From: Actinocrispum wychmicini | GTDB lineage: Bacteria > Actinomycetota > Actinomycetes > Mycobacteriales > Pseudonocardiaceae | NCBI RefSeq assembly: GCF_004345645.1 | Contig: NZ_SLWS01000010.1 | Coordinates: forward strand, 1-64,000 | Direction: 5' to 3' | DNA: 64,000 nt | Notes under the pieces: model-generated | Told to the model about the DNA's origin: nothing | What the model saw: only the letters and a program-made list of their open reading frames with translations | The model's database searches: none | Part shown: positions 6,916 through 15,226 of the stretch, in pieces | Layout: the number at the start of each line of letters is the position of its first letter | How positions within the stretch are numbered: the first letter of the stretch is position 1 | Position numbers and translations under genes: made by a program

Positions 6916-7683
6916 GTGAACGTGTACCGGTATGTCGCGGTCGGCGACAGCTTCACCGAGGGCGTGGGCGATCCTGGTCCCGATGGCACCTACGTCGGCT
7001 GGGCCGACCGGTTCGCCGAGATGCTCGGCGCCCGCCACGAATCGGTCTCCTATGCCAACCTCGCCGTCCGTGGCCTCACCACCCGCCAGGTCCTGGACAC
7101 GCAGCTCGCGCCCGCGGTGGCGTTGCGGCCGAACCTGGTGAGCGCGGTGGTCGGCATGAACGACCTGATCCATCCCAAGCTGGACATCCGGGCCCAGGTG
7201 GCCAACCTGGACACGCTGATCGGCGGGCTCGCCGCGACCGGCGCCCAGGTCGTCACCGCGACCCTGCCCACCCCCGCGCAGGGCACCCCGCTGCCGACGC
7301 CGCTGCGCCGCGAGTTGGTGAAGCGGCTGGGCCTGTGGAACGCGTTCACCCGCCGGACCGCCGCCGTCCACAATGCCTTGTGTCTCGACCTGGCGGTGAT
7401 GATGCCGCCTGGGATCGGCGGCTGGAGCGAGGACCGCCTGCACCCCGGGCCGGACGGCCATCGCGCGGCCGCGGAGGCGTGCCTCGGGCTGCTGGACGGG
7501 GTCCCGCCGCGCCGGCTGGCGGTGACTGAGATCGCCGGCGCCGAACCGGGCCGGCCGTCGCTGGCCGACCAGTACCGCTGGGCCCGCCAGTTCTTGGTGC
7601 CGTGGGTGAAACGGCGGCTGCGCCGGGAGTCGGGCTCGGCCGGGATCGTGGCCAAACTCCCCGGCTACCGGAGTGTGCTCTAG
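6916..7683 (+). CDS. SGNH/GDSL-family hydrolase
   Basis: A 255-residue cytoplasmic SGNH hydrolase (esterase/lipase class). Block I GDSFTEG holds the nucleophile Ser near residue 12, block III contains GMNDL with the oxyanion Asn, and block V DRLHPG supplies Asp and His near residue 176. No signal peptide is seen. The GTG start has no clear ribosome binding site and lies close to a TAGTCT box, so it may be leaderless. The natural substrate is unknown. It converges with the VWA-protein gene. Confidence 0.88.
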   Translation: MNVYRYVAVGDSFTEGVGDPGPDGTYVGWADRFAEMLGARHESVSYANLAVRGLTTRQVLDTQLAPAVALRPNLVSAVVGMNDLIHPKLDIRAQVANLDTLIGGLAATGAQVVTATLPTPAQGTPLPTPLRRELVKRLGLWNAFTRRTAAVHNALCLDLAVMMPPGIGGWSEDRLHPGPDGHRAAAEACLGLLDGVPPRRLAVTEIAGAEPGRPSLADQYRWARQFLVPWVKRRLRRESGSAGIVAKLPGYRSVL

Positions 7684-7715
7684 GATTGTCCACATCGGAC
7701 TATCCGAAGATCCCA

Positions 7716-9482
7716 TTATCCCTGGGCTGACAGTACCTGGCCGAGGGCGGCGTCCAGCCCGGTGGCGTCGCCGACCACCGACACGGTGCCGCCCGTCGCC
7801 GTGGCCAGCTTGGCCAGCTCGGCGCGGTCCGGGTCCGGGCCGACCGCGATGAAGCTGACCGTGAGTTTCCGCTTGTCGTCCGGTTTCAGGCGGTCGCGGA
7901 TCTGGGCGAAGGTCAGGCCGCCGTCGTTCGGGCCGTCGACGATCACCACCACCCGGTTGTGCTTGCCGTCCACGTACCCGTCCAGCGCGGACCGGTACAC
8001 CGCGTCCAGGCTGGTGTACAGGTACGTGGCGCTGGCCGGTGCCAGGGCGTCGATCCCGGCGTGCAGCGCGGTCCGTTGGGCGGCGGCCGGACCGGTCTGG
8101 ACCAACCGCCGGTACGGGACGGCGCCGTCCAGGTTCCGGGAGAACTCCCAGACGCCGAGCGATCCCGTGGTCATCCGGTCGGTCAGGCCGTTCAGGGCCT
8201 GTTTGACCAGGTCGATCCGGGACTTGCCGTTGCCCGCGTCGGCCAGCATCGAGCGGGAGACGTCCACCAGCACGGTCACCACCTGGCCGCCGTCGGCCGT
8301 GTTGCTCCAGGTCGCGGAGATCTGCTGGGTGGTGTTGGCGTCCGCCGGGACCAGGCTCGTGGTGGCGCTGCCCCAGAGGATTCCCGGGGCGTCGTGCGGG
8401 TATTCGGCGTCGCCGGCCGCGCGCAGCCCGGCTCGTTTGAAGTCTTCCTGCTGGGCGGGTTCCTTGAGGAACTCCCGGAACTTCTGCGCGATCCGGAACA
8501 GCGTCGTGTCGTTGGTCAACGTGACGAACGGGAAGTCCGCGGCCGGGCTCGGGCCGCGGGCGGCGACCTCGTACAGCGGCTTGGCCGGCGCGGGTTTGCC
8601 GTCCAGGCCCAGGTTTCGGCGGTACAGGTCCACTTCGGTGACCGGGACCGCGCTGAACGGCGCGTTCTGCACCTTCCCGGCCGAGCCGAGCGCGGTCAGG
8701 GCGTCCAGGGTGGTGCCCGGCACGCGGTCCGGGCGGGACGCGGCCAGCTGGGCCAGGTTCTGCTGGACGGCCGGCAACGTCAACATGTCCACCGTGACCG
8801 GGCCGGCGCGCAGCGGGCTGGCGCCGGCGATCGCGCACTGGATGGCCAGGCCGCTGGCGGTGTTGTCGATCGGGTCGGGCATGGCGACGGTGAACCGGCC
8901 CCATTCCGGTCGCCCATAGCGCGCCCAGCCGTTCGGCGCGGACGTCAACGCGGCGAGGTCCCCGAACAGGAACGAGTCGCCGCCGTTCATCGGCTTCTCC
9001 GCCTCCTGCGGCACGGCCAGCACGACCGGGCTGGTGGCGATGGACTCCGGCGCGGACGTGACCAGGGTGTTGTCCACGGCGGACAACCGGTTGACCCAGA
9101 AGGACGAGTCCGGCAGCCACGCCTGCGGCGTCGGGCCGGACACCGGGTCCCAGCCCGCGGTCATGCCGTCGAACACCGCTCTGGTGTCCAGGGCGGTCAC
9201 GGCGACGTGGCCGCAGTGGTCGTAGACGACTGTGTCCAGCGCGTTCCACCGCTTCGCCGCGTCCTGGACGGGGGTGGCGACGCTGGGCGAGACCGCGAGC
9301 TGGAGGACGGACTCGCCGGCGGGGCAGGTGTGGGACTGCGCGCTGGCGCGGCGTTCCTGGACGCTGTTCACCCACGTCACCCCGACCCAGCCGAGGGCGA
9401 CCAGGGCTACCAGGACGATGGCCAGGATCGGCCACTTAGCGACGCCGTGCCGGACACGCTCCAGCGCGCGGTGTCGGCCCAT
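7716..9482 (-). CDS. Membrane-anchored solute-binding/VWA-domain protein
   Basis: A 588-residue protein with one N-terminal membrane helix (AKWPILAIVLVALVALGWVG, about 15-36), an extracytoplasmic periplasmic-binding-like region (about 60-390, ABC substrate-binding type II fold suspected) and a C-terminal von Willebrand A domain (about 405-585). The VWA domain has the metal site DVSRSM and an intact second loop. Such proteins bind ligands or partners at the cell surface with a divalent metal. The start is supported by GGAGG 8 nt upstream. It is a single-gene unit; the gap to its right holds an AT-rich promoter region with CCGTAC-ac-GTACGG at 9579-9592. Confidence 0.82.
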   Translation of the reverse strand: MGRHRALERVRHGVAKWPILAIVLVALVALGWVGVTWVNSVQERRASAQSHTCPAGESVLQLAVSPSVATPVQDAAKRWNALDTVVYDHCGHVAVTALDTRAVFDGMTAGWDPVSGPTPQAWLPDSSFWVNRLSAVDNTLVTSAPESIATSPVVLAVPQEAEKPMNGGDSFLFGDLAALTSAPNGWARYGRPEWGRFTVAMPDPIDNTASGLAIQCAIAGASPLRAGPVTVDMLTLPAVQQNLAQLAASRPDRVPGTTLDALTALGSAGKVQNAPFSAVPVTEVDLYRRNLGLDGKPAPAKPLYEVAARGPSPAADFPFVTLTNDTTLFRIAQKFREFLKEPAQQEDFKRAGLRAAGDAEYPHDAPGILWGSATTSLVPADANTTQQISATWSNTADGGQVVTVLVDVSRSMLADAGNGKSRIDLVKQALNGLTDRMTTGSLGVWEFSRNLDGAVPYRRLVQTGPAAAQRTALHAGIDALAPASATYLYTSLDAVYRSALDGYVDGKHNRVVVIVDGPNDGGLTFAQIRDRLKPDDKRKLTVSFIAVGPDPDRAELAKLATATGGTVSVVGDATGLDAALGQVLSAQG

Positions 9483-9578
9483 GTAGCCCGCCTCCGTGCC
9501 TGTCCGTAGTCGGAAGCCCCTTAGTTTGGCGAATTCAACGCTAACAGTTGGCAGCTAAGGTGCAAGTGTGACTACGTT

Positions 9579-9592
9579 CCGTACACGTACGG
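9579..9592. promoter_or_regulatory. Palindrome in the promoter region of the VWA-protein gene
   Basis: CCGTAC-AC-GTACGG is a perfect 6-bp inverted repeat in a locally AT-rich 159-bp gap upstream of the VWA-protein gene. It is a possible operator; the binding protein is unknown. Confidence 0.35.
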
Positions 9593-9641
9593 TCGCAAAA
9601 TATGGCCAAATCGTTATTGGTTAGTCCATTCGAAGGACGGA

Positions 9642-10490
9642 TCACCGGATGAGTAGACGCTCGCACAGTTCGATCAGCCGGCGTCGCAACGGGGCCGCCC
9701 GCCGGGCGAATTCGGCCTGTTGGCGGGCGTACTCCGCCCGCCCGGCCGGCGACTCGATCGGCACCGGCGGGTAGCCCATGTCCGCCAGGTCGTACGGGCT
9801 CGCCCGCATATCCAGTTCGCGGACGTCCACGGCCAGTTCGAAGCAGTCGGCCATCAGTTCCGACGGCGTGCAGGGCGCCAGCTTGTACGCCCACTTGAAC
9901 AGGTCCATGTTCGCGTGCAGGCAGCCGGGCTGTTCCAGGTCCACCTGGGTGGCCCGGGTCGGCCGCAGCGAGTTCAGCGGGCGCGCCGGGGGAGTGAAGA
10001 AGCGGAACGCGTCGAAGTGCCCGCACCTGATCGGCAACGACTCCACCACCGCGTCCGTGCCCGCGGCGCCCAGCCGCAGCGGAACCGGGTGCCGGGCGGA
10101 GTCGGCCCGGTACACCATGGCCCACTCGTGCAGCCCGAAGCACCCCAGCCTTGGCGCCCGGGACTCGGTGGCACGCAACAAGGTCAGCACGAACTCGGTG
10201 GTATCCCGGCGGACCGCGGCCGGGTCGAGCGTCACCCCGCCGGGCACTTCGACGTACCCGGTCCAGTCCAGATAGGACAGTGCGGAGCCGCCAGCCAGCA
10301 CCACGTCCGGGCCGGGATGCCAGCGCAGCAGCCGGGTCGGCCGGTACGAGTAGTAGCTGAACAGGAAGTCCAGCACGGGATGCGGTTCACCCCGTGCCTT
10401 CCGTTCCTGGTGCGGTGTCACCCACTGGCGCATCCGCGCCTCGTGCGCCTCCCGCCGGGCAAGCCACTCCCGCTCGGGAACTGTCGTCAT
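9642..10490 (-). CDS. Conserved actinobacterial protein, often labelled 3-methyladenine DNA glycosylase
   Basis: A 282-residue soluble protein with the conserved blocks GLHEWAMVYR, CGHFDAFRFFT, QPGCLHANMDLFKWA and LDMRASPYDL. The family is widespread in actinomycetes and often carries a glycosylase label, but no helix-hairpin-helix or known glycosylase motif is visible, so the activity is unproven. ATG 10490 is preferred over the adjacent GTG because GGAG lies 4 nt before it. It overlaps the stop of the CNNM gene upstream, so it is the last gene of a three-gene operon. Confidence 0.75.
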   Translation of the reverse strand: MTTVPEREWLARREAHEARMRQWVTPHQERKARGEPHPVLDFLFSYYSYRPTRLLRWHPGPDVVLAGGSALSYLDWTGYVEVPGGVTLDPAAVRRDTTEFVLTLLRATESRAPRLGCFGLHEWAMVYRADSARHPVPLRLGAAGTDAVVESLPIRCGHFDAFRFFTPPARPLNSLRPTRATQVDLEQPGCLHANMDLFKWAYKLAPCTPSELMADCFELAVDVRELDMRASPYDLADMGYPPVPIESPAGRAEYARQQAEFARRAAPLRRRLIELCERLLIR

Positions 10491-11536
10491 CACTCTCCAA
10501 TGTGCGTACTGTCCCGCACAGTACCCACGTACTCCTCAACGAGATCCTCAAGCGCGACCACGCCGAGGACTGTGCCGTCCGCGGCGACCGCCTTCGCCAG
10601 ATGGCTCTGCACCCGCCGCAACGCCGCCAACGCTTCGTCGAGCCGTGAGTCCGCCGGCAGTTGCGGCAGGCCTCGCACGCGCGCCCACGGCAACGGCGTG
10701 TCCCCGTCCGCGCCGGCCATGTCGAGCACGTCCTTCACGTGCACGTACCCGTTCAGCCGGCCGTCGGACAGCCGGACCGGGAACCGGGAGAACCCGGTCG
10801 ACGAGACCGCGGCCTCGATGTCCCCGATCTTCGGCGGATACGGCACGGTCGTCAGCGTCTCGATCGGCAGCAGCACGTCCGCCACGGTCCGGTCGGCCGA
10901 CGACAACGTCTGCGTGAGCCGCCGGTGCTCGGAGTCGTCGAGCAGGCCCTCCCGCCGGGAGTCCGCGATCAGGCTGGCCAGTTCCTCCGACGTGTACGCG
11001 CTTTCCAACTCGTCCTTGGGCGTGACTCCCAGCAGCCGCAGCATTCCGTTGGCCATCACGTTCAACAGGCTGATCACCGGACGCGTCAACCGGACCCAGG
11101 CGACGAGCAGAGGCGTGAGCCACACCGCCGTCCGTTCCGGCGCGGCGATGGCGATGTTCTTCGTGACCATCTCGCCCAGCAACACGTGCAGCACGGACAC
11201 GATCAGCAGTGACAGCGCGAACGAGACGCCGTGCACCACAGCCGGCACGACACCCAACGGGTCGAGCACCATCTCCAGGTAGTGCGCCACCGCGGGCTCA
11301 CCCAGGGCACCGAGCGCGATCGTGCACAGGGTGATGCCGAACTGCGCGCCGGCCATCATGATCGACGTCCGCTCGGCCGCGCGGATCACCATCCTGGCCC
11401 GGTCCACACCGCTGTCGGCCATCGCCTCCAGCCGGTCCCGCCTGGCGCTGACCAGGGCGAACTCCGCGCCGACGAAGAACGCGTTCAGGCCGAGCAGCAA
11501 GATCGACACGAGGATCGCGGGGATGCCGGTCATCAC
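10490..11536 (-). CDS. CNNM/CorB-type membrane protein (DUF21 + CBS pair)
   Basis: The 348-residue protein has a DUF21/CNNM transmembrane domain (residues 1-190, LGEMVTKNIAIAAPERTA) and a CBS pair (about 205-340). It lacks the C-terminal CorC_HlyC domain present in its neighbour. CNNM/CorB proteins take part in magnesium (possibly cobalt) export, and the CBS pair binds Mg-ATP. It overlaps the upstream paralogue by 4 bp (ATGA), so the two may form a heterodimer. Confidence 0.88.
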   Translation of the reverse strand: MMTGIPAILVSILLLGLNAFFVGAEFALVSARRDRLEAMADSGVDRARMVIRAAERTSIMMAGAQFGITLCTIALGALGEPAVAHYLEMVLDPLGVVPAVVHGVSFALSLLIVSVLHVLLGEMVTKNIAIAAPERTAVWLTPLLVAWVRLTRPVISLLNVMANGMLRLLGVTPKDELESAYTSEELASLIADSRREGLLDDSEHRRLTQTLSSADRTVADVLLPIETLTTVPYPPKIGDIEAAVSSTGFSRFPVRLSDGRLNGYVHVKDVLDMAGADGDTPLPWARVRGLPQLPADSRLDEALAALRRVQSHLAKAVAADGTVLGVVALEDLVEEYVGTVRDSTHIGE

Positions 11537-12888
11537 GCGTTCACCCCGGCGTTCTCGGCCTTGGCCGCACTGGCGGTGGTGTCGATCTTGGCCACCCGCA
11601 GCTCGGCGATCCGGTGCCGGTCCATCCGCATCACGGTGACCTGCCAGCCGTTCACCACCACCCCGTCGTTCACCTCGGGGATCCGGCCGAGCCGGCTCAG
11701 CACCAGGCCGGCCAGGGTCTCGTACTCACCCGTCGGCATCCGGAACCCGGTGGCTTCGGCGAGTTCGTCGTCCCGCAGCAGCCCGGACACCATCCAGCTG
11801 TCCTTGCCGAGCGGCCGGACCGGGCTGACCTCGCCGCGGTCGTGCTCGTCGCGGACGTCGCCGACGATCTCCTCGATCAGGTCCTCCAACGTGACCAGGC
11901 CGGCCGTGCCGCCGTACTCGTCGACCACGAACGCGACCTGCAGCCCGGACGCGCGCAGCCTGTCCAGCAACGCGTCGCCGTCCAGGCTCTCCGGCACCGT
12001 CGGCGCCGGCCTGGCCAGCGACGACATCGGCGTGGTCGCCCGTTCGGCCACGGGCACCCCGAAGACCTGCTTGACGTGCACCACGCCCTGCACGTCGTCC
12101 AGATCGTTGACGTACACCGGAAAACGCGAGAACCCGGTCCGGCGGGCCAGGTCGATGAGCTCGTCCACGGTCGCGTCCGCGCGTAGCGCCTGAACCTGCA
12201 CCCGCGGTGTCATCAGCTCGTCCGCGGTCCGGTCGCCGAACCGCAGCGAGCGGTCCAACAGCCGGGCTGTCCCCAGGTCCAACGTGCCGTGCGCGGCGCT
12301 CGTCCGGACCAGCGACCCCAGTTCCTGCGGCGAGCGCGCGGAGGCCAGTTCGTCGGCTGGTTCCACGCCGAGCCGTCGAACCAGCCAGTTCGCGGCCCTG
12401 TTCAGCCCGTTGATCAGCCACCGCAGCGCGCGGGTGAACCCGATCTGGAACCCGGCGACGCGCCGTGCGGTCGCCAACGGGTTGGAGATCGCGAGGTTCT
12501 TCGGCACCAGCTCGCCGAACAGCATCGAGATGAAGTTGGCCAGCAGCAGCGCGATCGCCACGGCGAGCCCGTGCGCCGCGCCCTCGGGCAGGCCGATCCA
12601 CGTCATCACCGGCTTGAGCCAGTCGGCGATCAGCGGCTCGGCCAGGTAACCGGTGGTCAACGTGGTGATGGTGATGCCCACCTGGGCGCCGGACAGCTGG
12701 AACGACAGGGTCCGGTGCGCCTGCTGGACCCGGTTCGCCCTACGGTCGGGCTGGCGCTGGACGTGGCTGTCGACCTGGCTGCGGTCCAGGGCGGTCAGCG
12801 AGAACTCGGCGGCCACGAAGACGGCTGTGCCGAGGGTGAGGACGACAACGGCGAGCACGCCGAGTACGTCGAGTAACATTCCGGTCAC
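11533..12888 (-). CDS. CNNM/CorB-type membrane protein (DUF21 + CBS pair + CorC_HlyC)
   Basis: At 451 residues it is full length for the family: DUF21 transmembrane domain (1-200, FGELVPKNLAISNPLATA), CBS pair (about 215-335) and CorC_HlyC domain (about 350-430). It probably moves Mg2+ or senses it at the membrane. GTG 12888 is chosen over ATG 12879 because GGAG lies 7 nt upstream. It is the first gene of the operon and has a structured leader. Confidence 0.9.
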   Translation of the reverse strand: MTGMLLDVLGVLAVVVLTLGTAVFVAAEFSLTALDRSQVDSHVQRQPDRRANRVQQAHRTLSFQLSGAQVGITITTLTTGYLAEPLIADWLKPVMTWIGLPEGAAHGLAVAIALLLANFISMLFGELVPKNLAISNPLATARRVAGFQIGFTRALRWLINGLNRAANWLVRRLGVEPADELASARSPQELGSLVRTSAAHGTLDLGTARLLDRSLRFGDRTADELMTPRVQVQALRADATVDELIDLARRTGFSRFPVYVNDLDDVQGVVHVKQVFGVPVAERATTPMSSLARPAPTVPESLDGDALLDRLRASGLQVAFVVDEYGGTAGLVTLEDLIEEIVGDVRDEHDRGEVSPVRPLGKDSWMVSGLLRDDELAEATGFRMPTGEYETLAGLVLSRLGRIPEVNDGVVVNGWQVTVMRMDRHRIAELRVAKIDTTASAAKAENAGVNA

Positions 12889-13059
12889 CGGACGTCTCCG
12901 ATGGCCGGGCGAATATGGCAGCCGGGACTCTCGCCCGGCTGGCTACTGCCACCGGGCGACGGTGCGTCGCGCACGAGAAGTGATCACTCCTGATCTAGGT
13001 CCACAATCGACCCACCCAAGTGTAGCGGCGTCGGGCCGGTGATCTCCCGGTTTCTTCGC
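12889..13059 (-). promoter_or_regulatory. Structured 5' leader / promoter region of the CNNM operon
   Basis: On the minus strand the leader holds AGTGATCACT (palindrome), GTGCG-cga-CGCAC, a strong hairpin CAGCCGGG-cgagagt-CCCGGCTG, and flanking CGCCCGG repeats just before the start codon. A metal-responsive RNA is plausible given the operon content, but the conserved cores of the M-box and the yybP-ykoY element were not found. Confidence 0.4.
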
Positions 13060-13623
13060 TCAGGGGTGTCGGCCGAGCAGCGCGAGCAGCCGGGCCGGGG
13101 CGCCGGCGTCGGCCGGGACCAGCACCGGCGGCGCGAAGATGCCGGTGCCCTGCCACCGCCACACCTGCGGTTCGAACACTTCGAGCAACGTCTCGGCCAG
13201 CTCCTCGTGCAGCGGGGACGCCTCGCCGATGCCCATCGCCAGGTCCCAGCCGTGGACGGCCAGGTCGAGCGTGGTCTGCCAGCCGTACTCGGCGGCCGGC
13301 GCCAGGCCGTAGCTCATGTCCACCTGCCGGTCGGCCATGCCCGGCCGCAGCCACGCCTCGCGGGCGTCGGTGGCCGCGACGATCCACGCCAGCACCGGGT
13401 CGGCGGCCAGGACGTCCCCGTCGAACTGGTCGCCGACCTCGTCGACCGTGGCGCCGGCCAGCAGGCGCGGCACCCACAGCAGCTCCGACACGACGTGGTT
13501 GAGCAGGTCGTACACGGTCCATTCGGGGCACGGCGTGGCCGCGTCCCAGTCGGTCGGGCTGATCGCCTTGACCAGCCAGTCGAACCCGCTCAGGGCGCTG
13601 CCCTGTGCGTCCAGCAGCTCCAT
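13060..13623 (-). CDS. TIGR03086-type mycothiol/maleylpyruvate isomerase family protein
   Basis: A 187-residue DinB-like four-helix protein of the actinobacterial TIGR03086 / MDMPI family. It has the N-terminal signature DWDAATPCPEWTVYDLLNHV with the metal His, and a later VHGWDLAMGIG with a second His. Family members are thought to be mycothiol-dependent enzymes; the substrate here is unknown. The ATG has only a weak ribosome binding site. It lies 41 bp downstream of the cupin gene on the same strand, so they are probably co-transcribed. Confidence 0.82.
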   Translation of the reverse strand: MELLDAQGSALSGFDWLVKAISPTDWDAATPCPEWTVYDLLNHVVSELLWVPRLLAGATVDEVGDQFDGDVLAADPVLAWIVAATDAREAWLRPGMADRQVDMSYGLAPAAEYGWQTTLDLAVHGWDLAMGIGEASPLHEELAETLLEVFEPQVWRWQGTGIFAPPVLVPADAGAPARLLALLGRHP

Positions 13624-13664
13624 CAGTCCAGTGGACCACTGCTGGCCGCGCCGCGCACCCCCAG

Positions 13665-14039
13665 CTACAGCGACCAGGGCGGCGGGAACGAGTTCCCGTC
13701 CATGATCGCCCGCATGCCGACGGTCGTGATCACGGTCAGCGTGGCGGGTTCCACCGCCGACGCGTTGCGCAGGGCGAACATGGTGTGACTCGGCACGATG
13801 AACGCGTCCCCCGGGCCGGCGGCCAGCTCCTCCTCGCCGATGGTGGCCGCCATCCGGCCGGTCTTCACCACGAACACGACCTCGCGGTCGTGCTGGTGCG
13901 GCGGGCTGGTCGCGCCGGCGCCCGCGTCGAGGTGCCAGATCGCCAGCTCCTTGCTGCCGCGCGACGGCACGGCCAGTGGATAGAACGTGTACGCGTCGGA
14001 TTCGAACCTCGGTGCGTCCGCGCGGGTGGAAAGAGACAT
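13665..14039 (-). CDS. Cupin-domain protein
   Basis: A 124-residue single cupin with metal-binding blocks PPHQHDREVVFVVKTG and GDAFIVPSHTMFALRN. ATG 14039 follows GGGAG by 7 nt; the longer open frame to 14075 would run through an operator palindrome and is rejected. The cupin may be a small dioxygenase or isomerase or a binding protein. It is divergent from a MarR regulator with two palindromes between them, so MarR control is likely. Confidence 0.8.
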   Translation of the reverse strand: MSLSTRADAPRFESDAYTFYPLAVPSRGSKELAIWHLDAGAGATSPPHQHDREVVFVVKTGRMAATIGEEELAAGPGDAFIVPSHTMFALRNASAVEPATLTVITTVGMRAIMDGNSFPPPWSL

Positions 14040-14055
14040 CTGCCAACTCCCGATA

Positions 14056-14118
14056 TGGTCAACTTGGTTGACCACACTCTAGGGCGAAGTTGACGATGTA
14101 GGCAACTCGGTTGACCAT
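14056..14118. promoter_or_regulatory. Twin inverted repeats between cupin and MarR genes
   Basis: GGTCAAC-ttg-GTTGACC (around 14056-14072) is a perfect 7-bp inverted repeat. A second, related box GGCAACTCGGTTGACC lies about 43 bp to the right, close to the MarR start. Two copies of the same element in a 100-bp divergent gap fit MarR autoregulation plus control of the cupin operon. Confidence 0.7.
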
Positions 14119-14137
14119 ATGGGGGGTGAGTGAACCC

Positions 14138-14578
14138 GTGCCACTGCTGTTCGCGATGACCTACCGGGCGATGTCCGACCAGATGCACGACCGCCTCGCG
14201 GAACTGGGCCGCGAGCCGCTGCGGCCGGCGCACGGGTACGTGTTCCGCTACCTGGTGTCCACGCCCGCGACCGTCGTCGAACTGGCCGCGCAGCTCGGTG
14301 TGACCAAGCAGGCGGCGTCGAAGACCGTCGCCGAGCTGGTCGAATGGGGATACGTGGAACGGCGTCCGCACGAGACCGACCGGCGCGCGCACGTGCTCGC
14401 GCTGACCGGGCGCGGCCAGGACTACGTCCGGTTGGCCGACCGGATCTGGACCGAGGTGGAGGAGTACTGGGCCGCGCTCGTCGGCGCCGACCGGATCGAG
14501 GCGATCAAGCAGGATCTCACCGCCTACCTGGACTCCCGGTACGGCGACAGCCGGGTCAAGATGCGACCGGTGTGGTAA
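14138..14578 (+). CDS. MarR-family transcriptional regulator
   Basis: A 146-residue winged-helix regulator with recognition region ELAAQLGVTKQAASKTVAEL and wing YVERRPHETDRRAHVLALT. The start is ambiguous: GTG 14138 has a GGGGTGAG spaced about 8 nt upstream, while GTG 14126 has none and the TTG at 14111 lies inside the operator. It likely represses the divergent cupin/TIGR03086 genes and itself. The ligand is unknown. Confidence 0.82.
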   Translation: MPLLFAMTYRAMSDQMHDRLAELGREPLRPAHGYVFRYLVSTPATVVELAAQLGVTKQAASKTVAELVEWGYVERRPHETDRRAHVLALTGRGQDYVRLADRIWTEVEEYWAALVGADRIEAIKQDLTAYLDSRYGDSRVKMRPVW

Positions 14579-14641
14579 CCCAAGACTCTCATGGGCTAAG
14601 ATATCGATGGAAATAAGACAACCAGTACCTGAGGGGTCTCC

Positions 14642-15175
14642 ATGTCCAGTGACACGGCGATGCGGCTGTCCGACGACGAGCGATGGGAGGCGACCCGCGT
14701 TCTGGACGCGGCCGTCGCCGACGGGCGGATCACCTGGGAGGAGCACGCCGAGCGCAGCGAACTGGTCTGGTCCGCGCGCACCAAGGGCGAACTGGACCCG
14801 GTGCTGCGGGATCTCGGCCCGGCGAAGGGGGCCACCGAGCCGTCGCAGGATGTCGTCGCCACCTTCAGCAAGATCATCAGCACCCCGGAGAACACCCGCG
14901 AGGTGCACGCGAACGCGACGTTCGGCGCCGTGATCCTGAACCTGTCGGCGATGCGGCCGGGGGAGCAGATCAGCGTGATCGCCGACTCGTTCTGCGGCAA
15001 GATCGCCCTCTACGTCCCCACCGACGCGGTCGTCATCGACGATGGCACGGTCGCGCTCGGCAAGCGCAAGGTCTTCGGCACGTCCGAAGGGCGCGGCGGA
15101 CCGGTCGTGCGGATCGGCGGCAAGATCACCATGGGCAACATCAAGGTGTTCCGCTCGGCCGGCCCGGCCTGGTGA
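14642..15175 (+). CDS. DUF1707 / LiaF-type C-terminal domain protein
   Basis: A 177-residue soluble protein. The N-terminal DUF1707 (SHOCT-like) motif (MRLSDDERWEATRVLDAAVA, GRITWEEHAERSE) is followed from about residue 85 by a right-handed beta region like the cell-wall-active-antibiotics response domain of LiaF (NATFGAVILNLS). Such proteins are associated with envelope stress in actinomycetes. A good start context precedes ATG 14642 (GAGGGG). Confidence 0.8.
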   Translation: MSSDTAMRLSDDERWEATRVLDAAVADGRITWEEHAERSELVWSARTKGELDPVLRDLGPAKGATEPSQDVVATFSKIISTPENTREVHANATFGAVILNLSAMRPGEQISVIADSFCGKIALYVPTDAVVIDDGTVALGKRKVFGTSEGRGGPVVRIGGKITMGNIKVFRSAGPAW

Positions 15176-15226
15176 TTACCTGAGACATAATGGCTTTTTG
15201 TCACATCGAGCGGGTATCTTGCGAGG

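Noticed and set aside
6358..9435. Very long minus-strand ORF of 1025 codons
   Set aside because: It overlaps well-supported genes in other frames and reads as Arg/Pro/Gly-rich shadow sequence typical of GC-rich DNA.
9642..10490. 3-methyladenine DNA glycosylase label for the third operon gene
   Set aside because: No HhH or known glycosylase catalytic motif is visible; the label is kept only as a common annotation.
12889..13059. M-box or yybP-ykoY riboswitch before the CNNM operon
   Set aside because: The hairpins are strong, but the conserved cores of either class could not be matched, so only a structured leader is reported.
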